From Icerya purchasi (lineage: Eukaryota > Arthropoda > Insecta > Hemiptera > Monophlebidae): DNA of 64,000 nucleotides. Position numbers and translations under genes: made by a program. Every line of letters starts with the position of its first letter. Position 1 is the first letter of the stretch. The stretch spans positions 478,900,400 to 478,964,399 of the forward strand of contig CM077115.1 in the NCBI GenBank assembly GCA_039619475.1, given 5' to 3'. The notes under the pieces are model-generated. The model made no database searches. It saw only the letters and a program-made list of their open reading frames with translations, and was not told the DNA's origin. Positions 53,905 through 64,000 of this stretch are shown piece after piece.

Positions 53905-56437
53905 TCAAATCAAATCAAATATATTTGCAAAATATGCGAAGATAATTATATAACATCTATGTATTATTATTTAGTCACAGATGGGCCCAAATAGCGCGAG
54001 CAGCGAATGTGATTATGTGTGTACGTGGGCTACTATAATGAGCCTAACACTGTAAAACATAGGCATCGTTTTTTGTAATTCATGTTTACAATTTATTTGT
54101 TTGTTCACGTAAGATATAAAATATCGTGTACAAATAATATTAATCTAATCTAATACTAAAAATGTGTAATACAAAGATCATACATGGGCTTCGGTTATAT
54201 GTAATCTTCAACAGCTGAATAAAACAAACTCATTACCCCTATGAAATAAAACACTACCTGCTCAACACTAGCGTGTAGCCCATGCTTACAATTAATTATA
54301 ATAAAATACTATTTTAAATCAAAATAATTAAAGTAAAGTCTATAGTTACACTCACATATATCCCAATCCCGTTATGGATGGTGGCGCACTTCAATAATAA
54401 TCAATGAACATAAAAAGAAAAACTAAAATATCTATTAATAGAACATATGATAAAAATAATTATTTAGAAACAATAGTGATGAATAGTAATATAAATAGTA
54501 TTTTAAACAAAATAATTAAAATTATAAAATAATAATAATCATATTATTACCCTTAAATTATAAAATTAATAATATTGGAAGTAGTAATTGTAACATAATA
54601 GTGATTAAACAATCGACGAAACGATGTGCGAAATCATAACAGCAAAAATATGCATATATATTTACAATAGTGATAAACTGCTGTAAAATTAAATGTAATA
54701 TAAATTAGTGTTATGTAGCGTAATGCTGATCTACCAATCAGAACAACTTTGCGTTTAAAAATAAATTGTGCTAGGAATAAAGAAATAATAATTTTATGAT
54801 AATGGATTAATTAAATATTTAACCTAATTATTATAAACGACGACGCATTTCCTGTTGCAAGTGTTATTATAAAATTGTGAATGATAAAGAAAATTAAATT
54901 TAGATATTTATCGCTATAAAATATCGATTCGTGTCTTTTTGTTATCAAATCACTATCGTAATACATCAAAGTTTATATTATACCGGCAGCGATGTAAACA
55001 AATAAAAGTGAAATTTCTAAATAGTGCTATGATTCGTAGTTTTTAGCAATGTACCTTATTACGGATTTTAAATTCAATCAAAGAATACTATTTATGTATT
55101 TCCTTTTGTGATTTTTTGACTATTAAAACTACATGAGGGGTGAAAAATATATTGAAAGTGCTATGTTTCGTAATTTTTAACATTGCAATGAGATGCATCA
55201 TTTTTACTTTCTTAAAATTTTGACATCGCCATAAAATTAAAATAAGTTTAAGTTCCAAGCGTAATTTATTAATATAATTAAGCTGTTCGTGAAAATGCAG
55301 TTAAATTGAGATAATAAACTCATTCTCAAATCGTGGACTCGAGATTATTGTTAATATTTGTTTCTAAACTTATCATTAAAAATCAAAAAGAAAAACGTGA
55401 AAAATTGTGTAGTGTTAATTTATTTCATTTGTGATTTGTAGTTGTGAAGTAGTTTAATACAATTTTCCGCTTATATTTGTAGTTCCGAAGTTTATTTTTC
55501 AAAAATTCAGGTAATACATTAAATAATTTCGGACCCATATAGCTTGCCTGTGTTCTACTGTGGTATTTATAATAACATGGTATATCAGCTTTCTCTTGTT
55601 GAGGTGCTCTAGTTATTTCCGTACAGAGTTGAATATTAAATTTATCTTTGTTTTTTAAAACATACAATAATAAATTCGTAAGGTACAGGTTTGTAAGACT
55701 TAATAAACTGACTTCACTAGTGGCATGATCTCCCGTATTTAATTTCTTGCTTAATGAATTTTGTAAATACTTTATAGGTGCAAGATGGCAATTTGCCGCC
55801 CCTCCACAATGTATGATCCCGTATGCTAGTATCGGTTGAAATATTGCTATGTATAACTTTCGAAGTTGTTTCTTACTGAAATATTGATGTAAATAATAAA
55901 ATGATAGTTCAGTTTTCTTAGTTTTACTGATAAGTAGGATAGGTGTTTTACACATAGTAATTTACAATCTAAGTGCACTCCTAAATATTTAATCTCATAC
56001 GCTCTACCGATAATAATGTTATCTTCCTACTCTATCTTTATTCGATTCCACCTATGCTGAGGTAGATGACTATGTATTAAATATTTTGTTTTATTGACAT
56101 TTAGCTGTAATTTGTTGTTAGACATCCAATTATGCCCTCAGTTTACATCGCTTTGTATTTGGTTTTGTAGAATGTTTACAAATCGTGAGCTTACTAATAA
56201 AACGGTATCCTCCGCATAGGTGTATATTTTCCCCGATATCTTTAAATTACATAGATCGTAAATGTATATCAAGAATAAAATGGGTCCCAAAATATTACCT
56301 TGCGGTACACCGTATCCCTGTATTAAACTATCACTAAAAGTTTTATTAATTTTTATTACAACTTTCCGATTTGTTAAGTAAGAATGGAACCAATTATAGT
56401 AGTGAATAAATGGCGACTCTGGCGGGTCTGACGTCAC
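53905..56437 (-). pseudogene. LINE family G, minus-strand copy with 3' tail
   Basis: Minus strand. RT piece 56,437-56,138: HYYNWFHSYLTNRKVVIKIN, GYGVPQGNILGPILFLIYIY and TYAEDTVLLVSS (the YADD box has Glu for the first Asp). The C-terminal piece 55,955-55,425 contains AIFQPILAYGIIHCGGA, LQNSLSKKLNT, SYMGPKLFNVLPEFLKNKL. Between them is degraded frame. The 3' region of about 1.5 kb is AT-rich and ends in a TTTGATTTGATTTGA tail (53,905-53,930 on the + strand). Same family as 1-1,706 / 7,761-8,967. 5'-truncated near 56,425. Confidence 0.78.
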
Positions 56438-56454
56438 AACCCCAATTCCTGTCC

Positions 56455-56640
56455 CGGAGGCGAAAAGTCACCTAAGTATTTTATTCGGGAGGCAAAAATT
56501 CACCCAATTTTTTATTCCGACGCCGAAAATTCACCCAAGTTTCCCCCAATTTCCCCCAATTTCCCCCAATTTTTCTCAAATTTTTCCAATTTTTTTGCAA
56601 ATTTCCTCCAAATTTCACCCTACAGGTCCCGCTCGTTTCC
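56455..56640. repeat. Short C/T-rich tandem repeats
   Basis: Repeated TTCACCCAA units (e.g. 56,509, 56,530) and three TTTCCCCCAA units (56,540-56,570), decaying into TTTTTCTCAAATTTTTCC. The period is about 10 bases in the second block. No coding content. Confidence 0.75.
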
Positions 56641-56660
56641 GATAAACCGAACCGATTATA

Positions 56661-57000
56661 AATTAACCCAAGTATAATGTTTAAAGCCCGAAACTAACCC
56701 AAGTCCCCACTCTTCCCTCCCGCCCACAGCGATACCGCGATTTTTCAAAATTCTACGTGTAAGTATAAAAATTCCGAAATTAACCCAAGTGTAATGTTTA
56801 AAGCCCGAAACTAACCAAACCACCGCTCGCCCTCCTGGGATATCTCTAAAGCGCACGCGCCGTTCCCGTGCACTCGTCGATCGTTCGCGATACCGCGATT
56901 TTCCAAAATTCTGCGTGTAAGTATAAAAATTCCGAATTTAACCAAAGTATAATATTTAAAGCCAGAAACTAACCTAAACCCCCCTTCTTCCTCTTTTTCC
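56661..57000. repeat. Imperfect tandem repeat, three units of about 117-157 bp
   Basis: Units begin at 56,661, 56,778 and 56,935 with AATTAACCCAAGTATAATGT, TTAAAGCCCGAAACTAACC and later GATACCGCGATTTTTCAAAA, CTGCGTGTAAGTATAAAAATT. The middle unit has an extra GC-rich segment (CACGCGCCGTTCCCGTGC). Minus-strand open frames across it repeat the same peptide and are a by-product. Confidence 0.82.
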
Positions 57001-57038
57001 ATTCGTACATATTTTTTATTTTTTATTTTTTCCGAACG

Positions 57039-57207
57039 TAAGTATTATAAAATTAGTCTAAGTATATTTTTTCATTTTCTACAGTTCTAAAAATTTTTCC
57101 AAGTACGTTATGCTCGAGACAATAGCACATAATCCGCTCTCGCAAGTTTCCATATCAGTCCTAATAATTTTTCAGAGTCTAAGTATTATAAAATTAGTCC
57201 AAGTATA
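57039..57207. repeat. Pair of ~28-bp direct repeats, 141 bp apart
   Basis: TAAGTATTATAAAATTAGTC plus TAAGTATA at 57,039-57,066, and near-identical sequence at 57,180-57,207. Both share the AAGTAT core with the tandem units to the left. Confidence 0.75.
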
Positions 57208-57960
57208 TATTTTTTTCGGTGAATATTTTTCGAAATATGTAGAGCCATCTATGATTAGACTTTGTCATTATAGAGAAAAGGTCTAGAAACGTATCGGAAT
57301 GGTATTGTAAGAGTGTATTTGTAAGTGTCTATTCATGTGAATTATATGAAGCGTTAATACAAAACAACCTTTGTACCGCGATAACCGGTACATATCCGGA
57401 TGGCGTGTAAGTATTTCGTTATAGCAGGACTTTTCCATCAGAGACAGTCGAGAAAATCCACTAATATCCACTAATATCCATTAAGTAACCATTAACATTA
57501 CGAAAAATTAGTTTAAAGCGGCCTGAATAATATAGATAGATACCTGAATATATATTTACACATTCGATGCGTGTGGTAAAACGGATGACAAAAATGCTGT
57601 TCGGCTAACGAACAACGTGTGTAAGCGATAATTCGTGAAAAATCACCGTTTAAATTCAACCTTTTAAATATCGCGATGGATAACTAATTTAGCAACTGCA
57701 ACTGTAATATTGTGTTGAACCGTAAAAACGGTAAAACATCCTTAATGAGGTTGCTGAAACACTGCCGTTAAATGCACGCAGCCAACAATAGAAATATTGG
57801 AACGTGCTTGATGCTTGAATACCCGAAAAAATGGTTCGAATAAATGATATTTTAATGCTATTTCCAAATCTACTATGGAAAACCGCTTTAGTTAAAGATA
57901 ATAATAATAATAAAATCGCGAACTTTTTAGTTATAGAGCATTTGTGAATTTGAGGAGTAC
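57208..57960. other. Unassigned region before the inferred leader exon
   Basis: No gene recognised. AT-rich with no visible repeat structure apart from a tandem ATCCACTAATATCCACTAAT at about 57,457-57,480. Confidence 0.4.
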
Positions 57961-57962
57961 GA

Positions 57963-58092
57963 TCAGTTGAAACTCAAAAGTCTTCGAGTCTTCATCGTTT
58001 GCTCTCCTGAAGATTTTACTCTTTAGAGTTTTGTTTGTTTTAATAAAGTTTAAATTTTCACAATCTTTTCTTCAATCATCACATTTATTTCG
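57963..58092 (+). other. Inferred untranslated leader exon 1 of the polymerase gene
   Basis: TCAGTT (57,963-57,968) matches the arthropod initiator consensus and is a possible transcription start. The segment ends TTTCG directly before a perfect donor GTAAGTAA (58,093). No long frame inside. Exon status is inferred from the splice signals and the string of similar exons downstream. Confidence 0.4.
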
Positions 58093-59041
58093 GTAAGTAA
58101 TATAATACATTTATATTTTTATTTAATTCTTTTTAATATTTTGTTTTTATATATGCTCGTAATTATTTTGTTTATTCGTTTCGCCACTAAATTTTTCAAA
58201 ATTTATTTTTAAATATAATTTCGATAGTTGTATTACATGTTATGAAGATTATTTTTTATTTACTGCTTTATTTCCTAAATATTTCAACGATTTCTCATGC
58301 GTTATATTATTCTTTGTTTAATGTAGTATACTGCTCAATTTTTTGTTTAAATCCTAAATAAAAAATTTTCTTTTTTATTACAGTTTCTTTTCCATTCTAT
58401 TCATTTTATTTCATTCAATGCAAATAAATTTTCTTTTTCTTAGACACACTCAATTTTATTTTCAGTATTATAATTTTTCTCGATAGATTTTTACAGATGT
58501 ATATATCGGAGAATTTCTCAAAACCGAGTATGGTATCAATTTTTAATATATTAGCATTATTAATTTCATTTACAATAGTTGATTGATTTTATTATACAAT
58601 AAAGTGTAATTTTTCTTTCAAAAAATAAAGGAATTAAAATATATTTACCAGAGATAAAAATTATTATTGAAAATTCTCTTATTCATATAATATACAAATT
58701 CAGAGATTTATTTTTTAAATATTTAATTTCATACGTCAAAATTCAGTTTAATTATTTTCAATTTTACAATAATAGTAATAGACATCTCAAGATATGTATA
58801 TAACAAAATTTCGTGGTACATATTCTAAAAGATTTTTTAACACAAGTCTAATAATTCAAATTATATAAGGATTTCTCACACTTATTTTTTCTTTTTCTCA
58901 AAGTACTCTATATCTTGAATATAATACAAATTATGCTTCTTTATTTATTATTATCATTATTTACGTAATATTAACGAATATTTTAATTACACACATTTAT
59001 TTCACGCTATACTAATTCTCTATGCAATACATTTTCTGTAG

Positions 59042-59123
59042 CGTATCCGGAATTTTGTGGCGTAAGCAGAGTGTCGAGAATTTTGGGAGAATTTTTCATT
59101 CAAAGATAAAAGTATATATATCG
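59042..59123 (+). other. Inferred untranslated leader exon 2
   Basis: Preceded by a pyrimidine-containing acceptor ATTTTCTGTAG and followed by the donor GTAAGTAA at 59,124. Locally higher GC than the introns on both sides. The 82-base segment has no ATG-initiated frame of note. Confidence 0.4.
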
Positions 59124-59711
59124 GTAAGTAAACGTTTCAATTTTCTTTATCTATTATTCAAGGATTCTCACATATTCCTAAAAGATCCTTTTCAATAGTA
59201 ATAATTTAAACAATTTAAAGAACAATATTCGAGGATTTTTTACTTTTATCGCTTTATTCTCATTTCTCACTATTTTTAGTCAATTTCTCCTTTTCTTAAT
59301 AATTTCGTTGTCATTGTCCTCTTCTCCTGATTATATACTCAAACGAAACTACATTTCATAATTTATTACTATTTTTATTATTTGTGTATTATATATTATT
59401 TATGTATTATTTTATTAAATGATGTACCCATGTTTGTCTATATATGATTTACAATATGAATTACTTGAAAAAGAAATTATTTTTTGTATAGTATTATTAA
59501 AATTTAGAAAAGAAATTATTTTTACACGTTACGAAAATATTACCACTCACATGCGTGATTATTTTGGAAACTATTAGAAATTTCCAATTTACCGCTTACA
59601 CATGAATTTATTTATTTTTGAAACTGTTGGAAATTTATATATTTATAATTTATTACTTTTTTCTTAATTATTCGCATTATACTAATCTCATTTTATATTT
59701 TGTTTCTTTAG

Positions 59712-59884
59712 CACGTTTGTTGTTTGGACAAGGAGCGGTCTTCTCCGAAAAATTTTTTTCATATATTCGCTGATAGAGCCCACGAGTAGTGAGGTATCCT
59801 AAATACCAAGAATCCGAAAGGTAAGAGGCATCAGCTAGAAGGCCCTCATTCCGAAAATTCACATTTTAACGATTATACAGATCA
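59712..59884 (+). other. Inferred untranslated leader exon 3
   Basis: Acceptor TGTTTCTTTAG and donor GTAAGTAC at 59,885. A second possible donor GTAAGA lies at 59,821, so the exon could be shorter (59,712-59,820). Its composition (CAAGGAGCGGTCTTCTCCG) is clearly less AT-rich than the surrounding sequence. Confidence 0.42.
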
Positions 59885-61130
59885 GTAAGTACTTGAAATT
59901 ATTCCACTTATATTTTAATATACTACATTTGAAATCCATTAAAAAAAAAAAAATCGATTTTAATTTATTTTCAAATTTTATTACTATACGTTCATTTCTA
60001 TCTTACAAAAATAAATATATTTACCAATCATTTCATTTTGGATTATCAAATTTTTAATATTTTTTCATTCCGCACACGTGCCTTAATTTTCATACATGAT
60101 TCGATAATTTAATCTTTTTTTTTTTTTTCATTTCATTCAAAAACAATCTTTTATGGCTCGTTTTTGATTATCACTATTCATATTGAAGAATCTCCTTACG
60201 ATTCATTACATGAATTTTCAAATGCGGTATATTTTTATTTATTTTGTTGAATGTATTTAAATAAACGAAAACTGTGTTGTGTTCTTTTTGCTATATATGC
60301 ATATACATTTACGAAATCGAATTCTAATTTGATATACGTTGAAATATTATTTATTCGCAATATTTTTGCAAATAGTTTGCTAACATTTCATGATACTTCA
60401 TCATTTAACCAAAATTATTATTTATTATTTATTCAAAATCATATTTTTTCAACACACATTTTTCACCGTCAGGATAAAATTTTATATTTTCGTTAGAGTG
60501 AGCTATTTTTTTCTTTTTTTAAATTTTTTCAAATGATTGCTATACTTTTTTATATACATACATGTGAACAGTATATATTTTCGACTACTTTTCATTGAAA
60601 ACATTTTTTTTTAATCTAAAACATATTTTCGAAATACTTTCTTTCGTTAAAATTATGTAAATTTTGGATTCTTTGCTTGTTCGATTTTTCAAAAATTAAA
60701 AACAATGAAGATATTTTCTTAATTCACGATTGATGAATATATATATATTTGATATTATTTTGTGTTATCGTGTACAATGTTATTTCATATATGTTTTTAC
60801 TATATAGATACCCATGTTCTGTATTTTTTAAATTTTTTATGTATATATATACCTTCACGATCTTATTTACACTTAAATGAAAAAAAGTAATCTGTTAAAA
60901 ACCACGCTAATTTGAAAAAAACATAATCATTTCTCGGAAATAAATTTTAAACAGAAAAATATGTAAAGCTTCTTTCTATTCTATTCCATTCCAATCATAG
61001 TAGTTTATTCCATAATAAAATTAAAACGTAAATATGTTGCTTACTTTTTAAAACAAAAAAAAAGTATAAATATGCTCTGCAGTAGTCATTCATAATATAA
61101 AGAATAATTTTTTTATATTGTTTGGTTTAG

Positions 61131-61149
61131 ATTCTCAGTGTTTAAAAAA
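61131..61149 (+). other. Inferred acceptor and end of 5' leader before the polymerase start
   Basis: TTGTTTGGTTTAG ends at 61,130; the next 19 bases lead to an ATG in the context AAAAAATGTC. It closes an inferred third leader intron of about 1.25 kb (59,885-61,130). Confidence 0.45.
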
Positions 61150-64000
61150 ATGTCTTCACAATCCGTTTCGTCTTCAAATGTAACATCTTCGCTACCGATA
61201 CATTTTCATGTGAAGAAAATGACGAAGCATTATAAGAAGAGGATGGGAACATTTAGAATAATAAACGATAGTTCTAGGATAATAAACATCGACGAATTCT
61301 TAAACGAAATTAAAATTTGTATTTTCGAATTAATACGTGACAATATCGGTGTAGGAGTGAAATGTAGTTTGGTGCTACATTGCACGTATAAACCTGCAAC
61401 CGATGTAAACGGTGATAAAATTTCAATTCCTGCCTATTTCACCTCGCAATGCAAATTATTAGTAGCAGGGGATGATTTCGATGAATTCTATTTTGATTCG
61501 GTTCGCGAAATTAAAGAACGCGCTGACAAAATGGAAAGTACTGAAGGCTCGGGTTATTCGATCGAAAAAATTAATTATCTTGAACTTCGCTTAAATAAAG
61601 TAAATGTTCTCGCGTGCGCCTCTTCCTATATAACGCTTCCGAACGTTATCAGTGCGCGAAAAGCGGTAATAAACGTAAAAAATAAAGACTCTAAGTGTTT
61701 CAAATACGCCATGTTGGCAAAATTTGTAAAAAAGGATGCGCAGGAAATGTACAAATATACAAACAACCCCGAGCTTGAGTCGAAATATGACTGGACGGGA
61801 ATTTCGTTTCCAGCCAGTCTCGATGACGTAAATCGTTTCGAGAAAATTAACTTAAACACTTCGATTAATGTATACGGATTGGATAATAAAAACTTCGTTT
61901 ATCCAATTCGTATATGTAAAGAAGATAAGGAAGATCATACAGATCTCCTTCTTATTCAAAGTGGAGAGAAGAAACATTTCTGTTTCATTAAAAATTTAGA
62001 AAGACTTGTAAGGAGGCAAATTACAAAACATCAACATTGTTTACACATCTGTCGAAGATGCCTGTGGCACGTCGATTCGCCTCAAAAGCTTCAGGAACAT
62101 ACAAAAGATTGTCGCACACACGCACCAGTTGCGATTGAAATGCCGAAAGCGGGTAAAAATATTCTAAAATATAAAAACGTACGCTTCCAACAGTGGGTCC
62201 CCATAGTTATATATGGGGATTTCGAGTGTATCCTAAAACCCGTGGCAAATAATGATGAATCAGATGTCTCCTCTACTCCTTCCTCATCAGAGAACAATCC
62301 GAGTATGAATGATGAAGAAGAAGAAGAAGAAGAAACAGAAACAGAAAATATTGTGACTCGACGTGTTCAAAGTGAACATTCACGGAAGAACACTGTAAAA
62401 ATTCATGAACATATACCGATGAGTTATTCGTATATTTGTGTGTCACGTATAGATGGTGTCGATTTGCCGGATTCTTTACGAGCGCAGAGATTGTTTCGTG
62501 GTAAAAATGCTGCTAAACATTTCGTCAAGAGTTTAGTGCAAGACGCGAAAATAATATACGATTTTTACAAAAAAAGTAAAAACATCGAAATGACGCCGGA
62601 AGATTTAATCGCCTATAATAACGCCACTTCGTGTTATATTTGTTTGAAAGAGTTAAACGAAGGAAATAAGGTGAAAGATCACGACCATCTAACCGGAAAA
62701 TTTCGCGGAGCTGCGCACAACAAGTGTAACCTGGAAATGCGTCTACCTCATTTCGTTCCAGTTTTCCTTCATAATCTAACGGGATACGATAGTCACCCGA
62801 TCGTAATGGAATTGGGGTACGACAATAAAGACATTCATGTGCTTGCGAACACGATCGAATCTTATAAAGGATTCTCTAAGTCTGTGGTGCCTGGAAAGTT
62901 TCAGTTACGATTTGTGGATTCTTTCCACTTCATGGCCAGCAGCTTAGAGAAACTTGCGAATAATTTACCGATCGAAGCATTCAAACACACAACCGCAAAC
63001 ATCCGTGACCCGGGCTTACTCTCCCTTTTCCACAGAAAAGGCTATTTTCCTTATGAATATTGTTCTAATAACTCCAAATTGGATGAAGAAACGCTGCCTC
63101 CCCGCTCGGCATTTTACAGCTCTCTCACAAAGTCTACGATCGGGGAGGAAGCATACAAACATGCTCAAAATGTGTGGAATTGTCTTGGTGTGCGGAATTT
63201 GGGAGAGTATTCCGATGAATATTTACGAACCGATGTTTTGTTGCTGGCCGATGTTTTCGAAAACTTTCGATCTGTTTGCTTTAAAATTTATGGTATGGAT
63301 GCAGCGTGGTCGTTTACAGCTCCCGGTTTTAGTTTTAATGCGATGTTAAAACTAACCGGGATCGAAATAGAACTTTTGACCGATTACAATATGTACCTCT
63401 TTTTCGAAAGAGGTATTCGTGGTGGGCTTACACAATGCGTGCAACGGTATTGCGAAGCCAATAACCCGTATGTAAAAAATAATAACAGTAATAATAATAA
63501 TATTAACAATAACAATAATAATAATTCTTCCTCTGTGGAAAATAATTATATAATTTATTTGGATGCAAATAACTTGTACGGTCATTCCATGAGTGAACCT
63601 CTTCCTATAGGAGGCTTCCATTGGTTGACCGAAAATGAAATTTCGCAACTGGATATCTTAAATTATGATGAAAAAGATTCTGAAGGAAGTGTGTTGGAGG
63701 TGGATCTCGAATATTCAACTTCACTACATGATCTTCATAATGATCTCCCTTTTTGTCCAGAACAAAAAAAGGTTTCACAAAAGGGGAACGTTAAAAAATT
63801 AGTTGCTACACTCGAAAATAAATATAATTATGTAATTCATATAAAATATCTCAAACTAGCAATAAGTTCCGGATTGAAATTAACAAAAATCCACAGAGGG
63901 ATTAAATTCACACAAGCTCCATTTTTAAAATCATACATCGATTTAAACACTACTCACCGTCAAAATGCTCATAACGAATTTGAAAAGTTTATTTACAAAC
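61150..64000 (+). CDS. Virus-type (protein-primed) family B DNA polymerase, partial at window end
   Basis: Open for 950 codons and running off the window. An N-terminal region of ~290 residues of unknown fold is followed by a C2HC finger (C301, C304, H317, C321). The exonuclease starts with YGDFEC (D357, E359). After an acidic low-complexity insert (EEEEEEE, about 387-393) comes an endonuclease-VII-like module: C495-x-x-C498, KDHDHLTGKFRG (510-520) and HNKCN (C526). Exo II is HNLTGYDSH (D547) and Exo III is YLRTD (Y691, D695). An Asn-rich linker precedes polymerase motif A, IYLDANNLYGHSM (D805). Motifs B and C must lie past 64,000. This order is that of DNA_pol_B_2 enzymes of Polintons, adintoviruses and related arthropod elements. 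All visible exonuclease residues are kept and there are no stops, so it is not an old relic. The neighbouring capsid, integrase or ATPase genes are not in view. Confidence 0.85.
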   Translation, partial: MSSQSVSSSNVTSSLPIHFHVKKMTKHYKKRMGTFRIINDSSRIINIDEFLNEIKICIFELIRDNIGVGVKCSLVLHCTYKPATDVNGDKISIPAYFTSQCKLLVAGDDFDEFYFDSVREIKERADKMESTEGSGYSIEKINYLELRLNKVNVLACASSYITLPNVISARKAVINVKNKDSKCFKYAMLAKFVKKDAQEMYKYTNNPELESKYDWTGISFPASLDDVNRFEKINLNTSINVYGLDNKNFVYPIRICKEDKEDHTDLLLIQSGEKKHFCFIKNLERLVRRQITKHQHCLHICRRCLWHVDSPQKLQEHTKDCRTHAPVAIEMPKAGKNILKYKNVRFQQWVPIVIYGDFECILKPVANNDESDVSSTPSSSENNPSMNDEEEEEEETETENIVTRRVQSEHSRKNTVKIHEHIPMSYSYICVSRIDGVDLPDSLRAQRLFRGKNAAKHFVKSLVQDAKIIYDFYKKSKNIEMTPEDLIAYNNATSCYICLKELNEGNKVKDHDHLTGKFRGAAHNKCNLEMRLPHFVPVFLHNLTGYDSHPIVMELGYDNKDIHVLANTIESYKGFSKSVVPGKFQLRFVDSFHFMASSLEKLANNLPIEAFKHTTANIRDPGLLSLFHRKGYFPYEYCSNNSKLDEETLPPRSAFYSSLTKSTIGEEAYKHAQNVWNCLGVRNLGEYSDEYLRTDVLLLADVFENFRSVCFKIYGMDAAWSFTAPGFSFNAMLKLTGIEIELLTDYNMYLFFERGIRGGLTQCVQRYCEANNPYVKNNNSNNNNINNNNNNNSSSVENNYIIYLDANNLYGHSMSEPLPIGGFHWLTENEISQLDILNYDEKDSEGSVLEVDLEYSTSLHDLHNDLPFCPEQKKVSQKGNVKKLVATLENKYNYVIHIKYLKLAISSGLKLTKIHRGIKFTQAPFLKSYIDLNTTHRQNAHNEFEKFIYK

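Noticed and set aside
56656..57002. Minus-strand frames repeating GFKHYTWVNFGIFILTRRIL
   Set aside because: The repeated peptide comes from the 117-157-bp tandem DNA repeat, not from a repeat protein; there is no start or codon conservation pattern.
63352..63648. 98-codon minus-strand frame and 131-codon + frame at 62,954 in the polymerase region
   Set aside because: Both overlap the 950-codon polymerase frame, which alone carries conserved motifs.

Overview
The window is eukaryotic genomic DNA from an arthropod, most likely an insect. The support is the AT-rich composition, animal non-LTR retrotransposons (Jockey, RTE and I-group types), piggyBac and foldback DNA transposons, an intron-bearing locus with perfect GTAAGT splice donors, and a vitellogenic-carboxypeptidase-like gene. 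A hemipteran is my guess, but the sequence alone does not fix the order. There is no sign of bacterial operons, CRISPR arrays or rRNA. Only three gene-like loci are not plainly transposon relics: a serine carboxypeptidase gene (39,590-41,068), its broken duplicate (51,987-53,389), and a virus-type DNA polymerase gene running off the right edge (61,150-64,000+).

Layout. 1-8,970: a dead LINE (family G, + strand) split by a 6,036-bp foldback-like DNA transposon (1,716-7,751) with ~0.8-kb terminal inverted repeats built from ~150-bp subunits and an exact 9-bp target duplication. The transposon encodes a DDE/MULE-like transposase followed by a ubiquitin-specific-protease-like region. 9,130-10,515: dead piggyBac. 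10,556-14,600: a stack of LINE fragments, two families interleaved. 14,713-18,881: an I-group LINE (family A, with RNase H) carrying a twin-priming-type 5' inversion. 19,010-23,325: family H LINE followed by a 5'-truncated family B LINE that holds a tRNA-derived SINE. 23,769-24,497: a LINE ORF1. 24,575-27,635: family A again. 27,649-31,685: a complete RTE element with 13-bp target duplications. 31,941-35,808: a young Jockey element with an intact ORF2. 35,870-37,540: LINE 3' scraps.

39,210-41,140: intact carboxypeptidase gene. 41,280-43,340: piggyBac scrap and a family A LINE interrupted by a LINE tail with a 68-bp inverted duplication. 43,368-43,533: an inverted-repeat unit of an unrecognised repeat (family C). 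43,779-46,130: family B LINE with one nonsense mutation. 46,130-50,970: two diverged copies of family C noncoding sequence alternating with two copies of an unrecognised coiled-coil-like coding sequence. 51,602-53,465: carboxypeptidase pseudogene. 53,905-56,437: another family G LINE, minus strand. 56,455-57,210: short tandem repeats. 57,960-61,130: inferred untranslated leader exons. 61,150-end: protein-primed-type family B DNA polymerase with a C2HC finger and an inserted endonuclease-VII-like module, typical of Polinton/adintovirus-like elements.

How it fits together: this is a transposon graveyard around a small duplicated host gene family. The two systems most worth a second look are the foldback element with a protease-fused transposase and the intact virus-like polymerase with an apparently spliced 5' leader.
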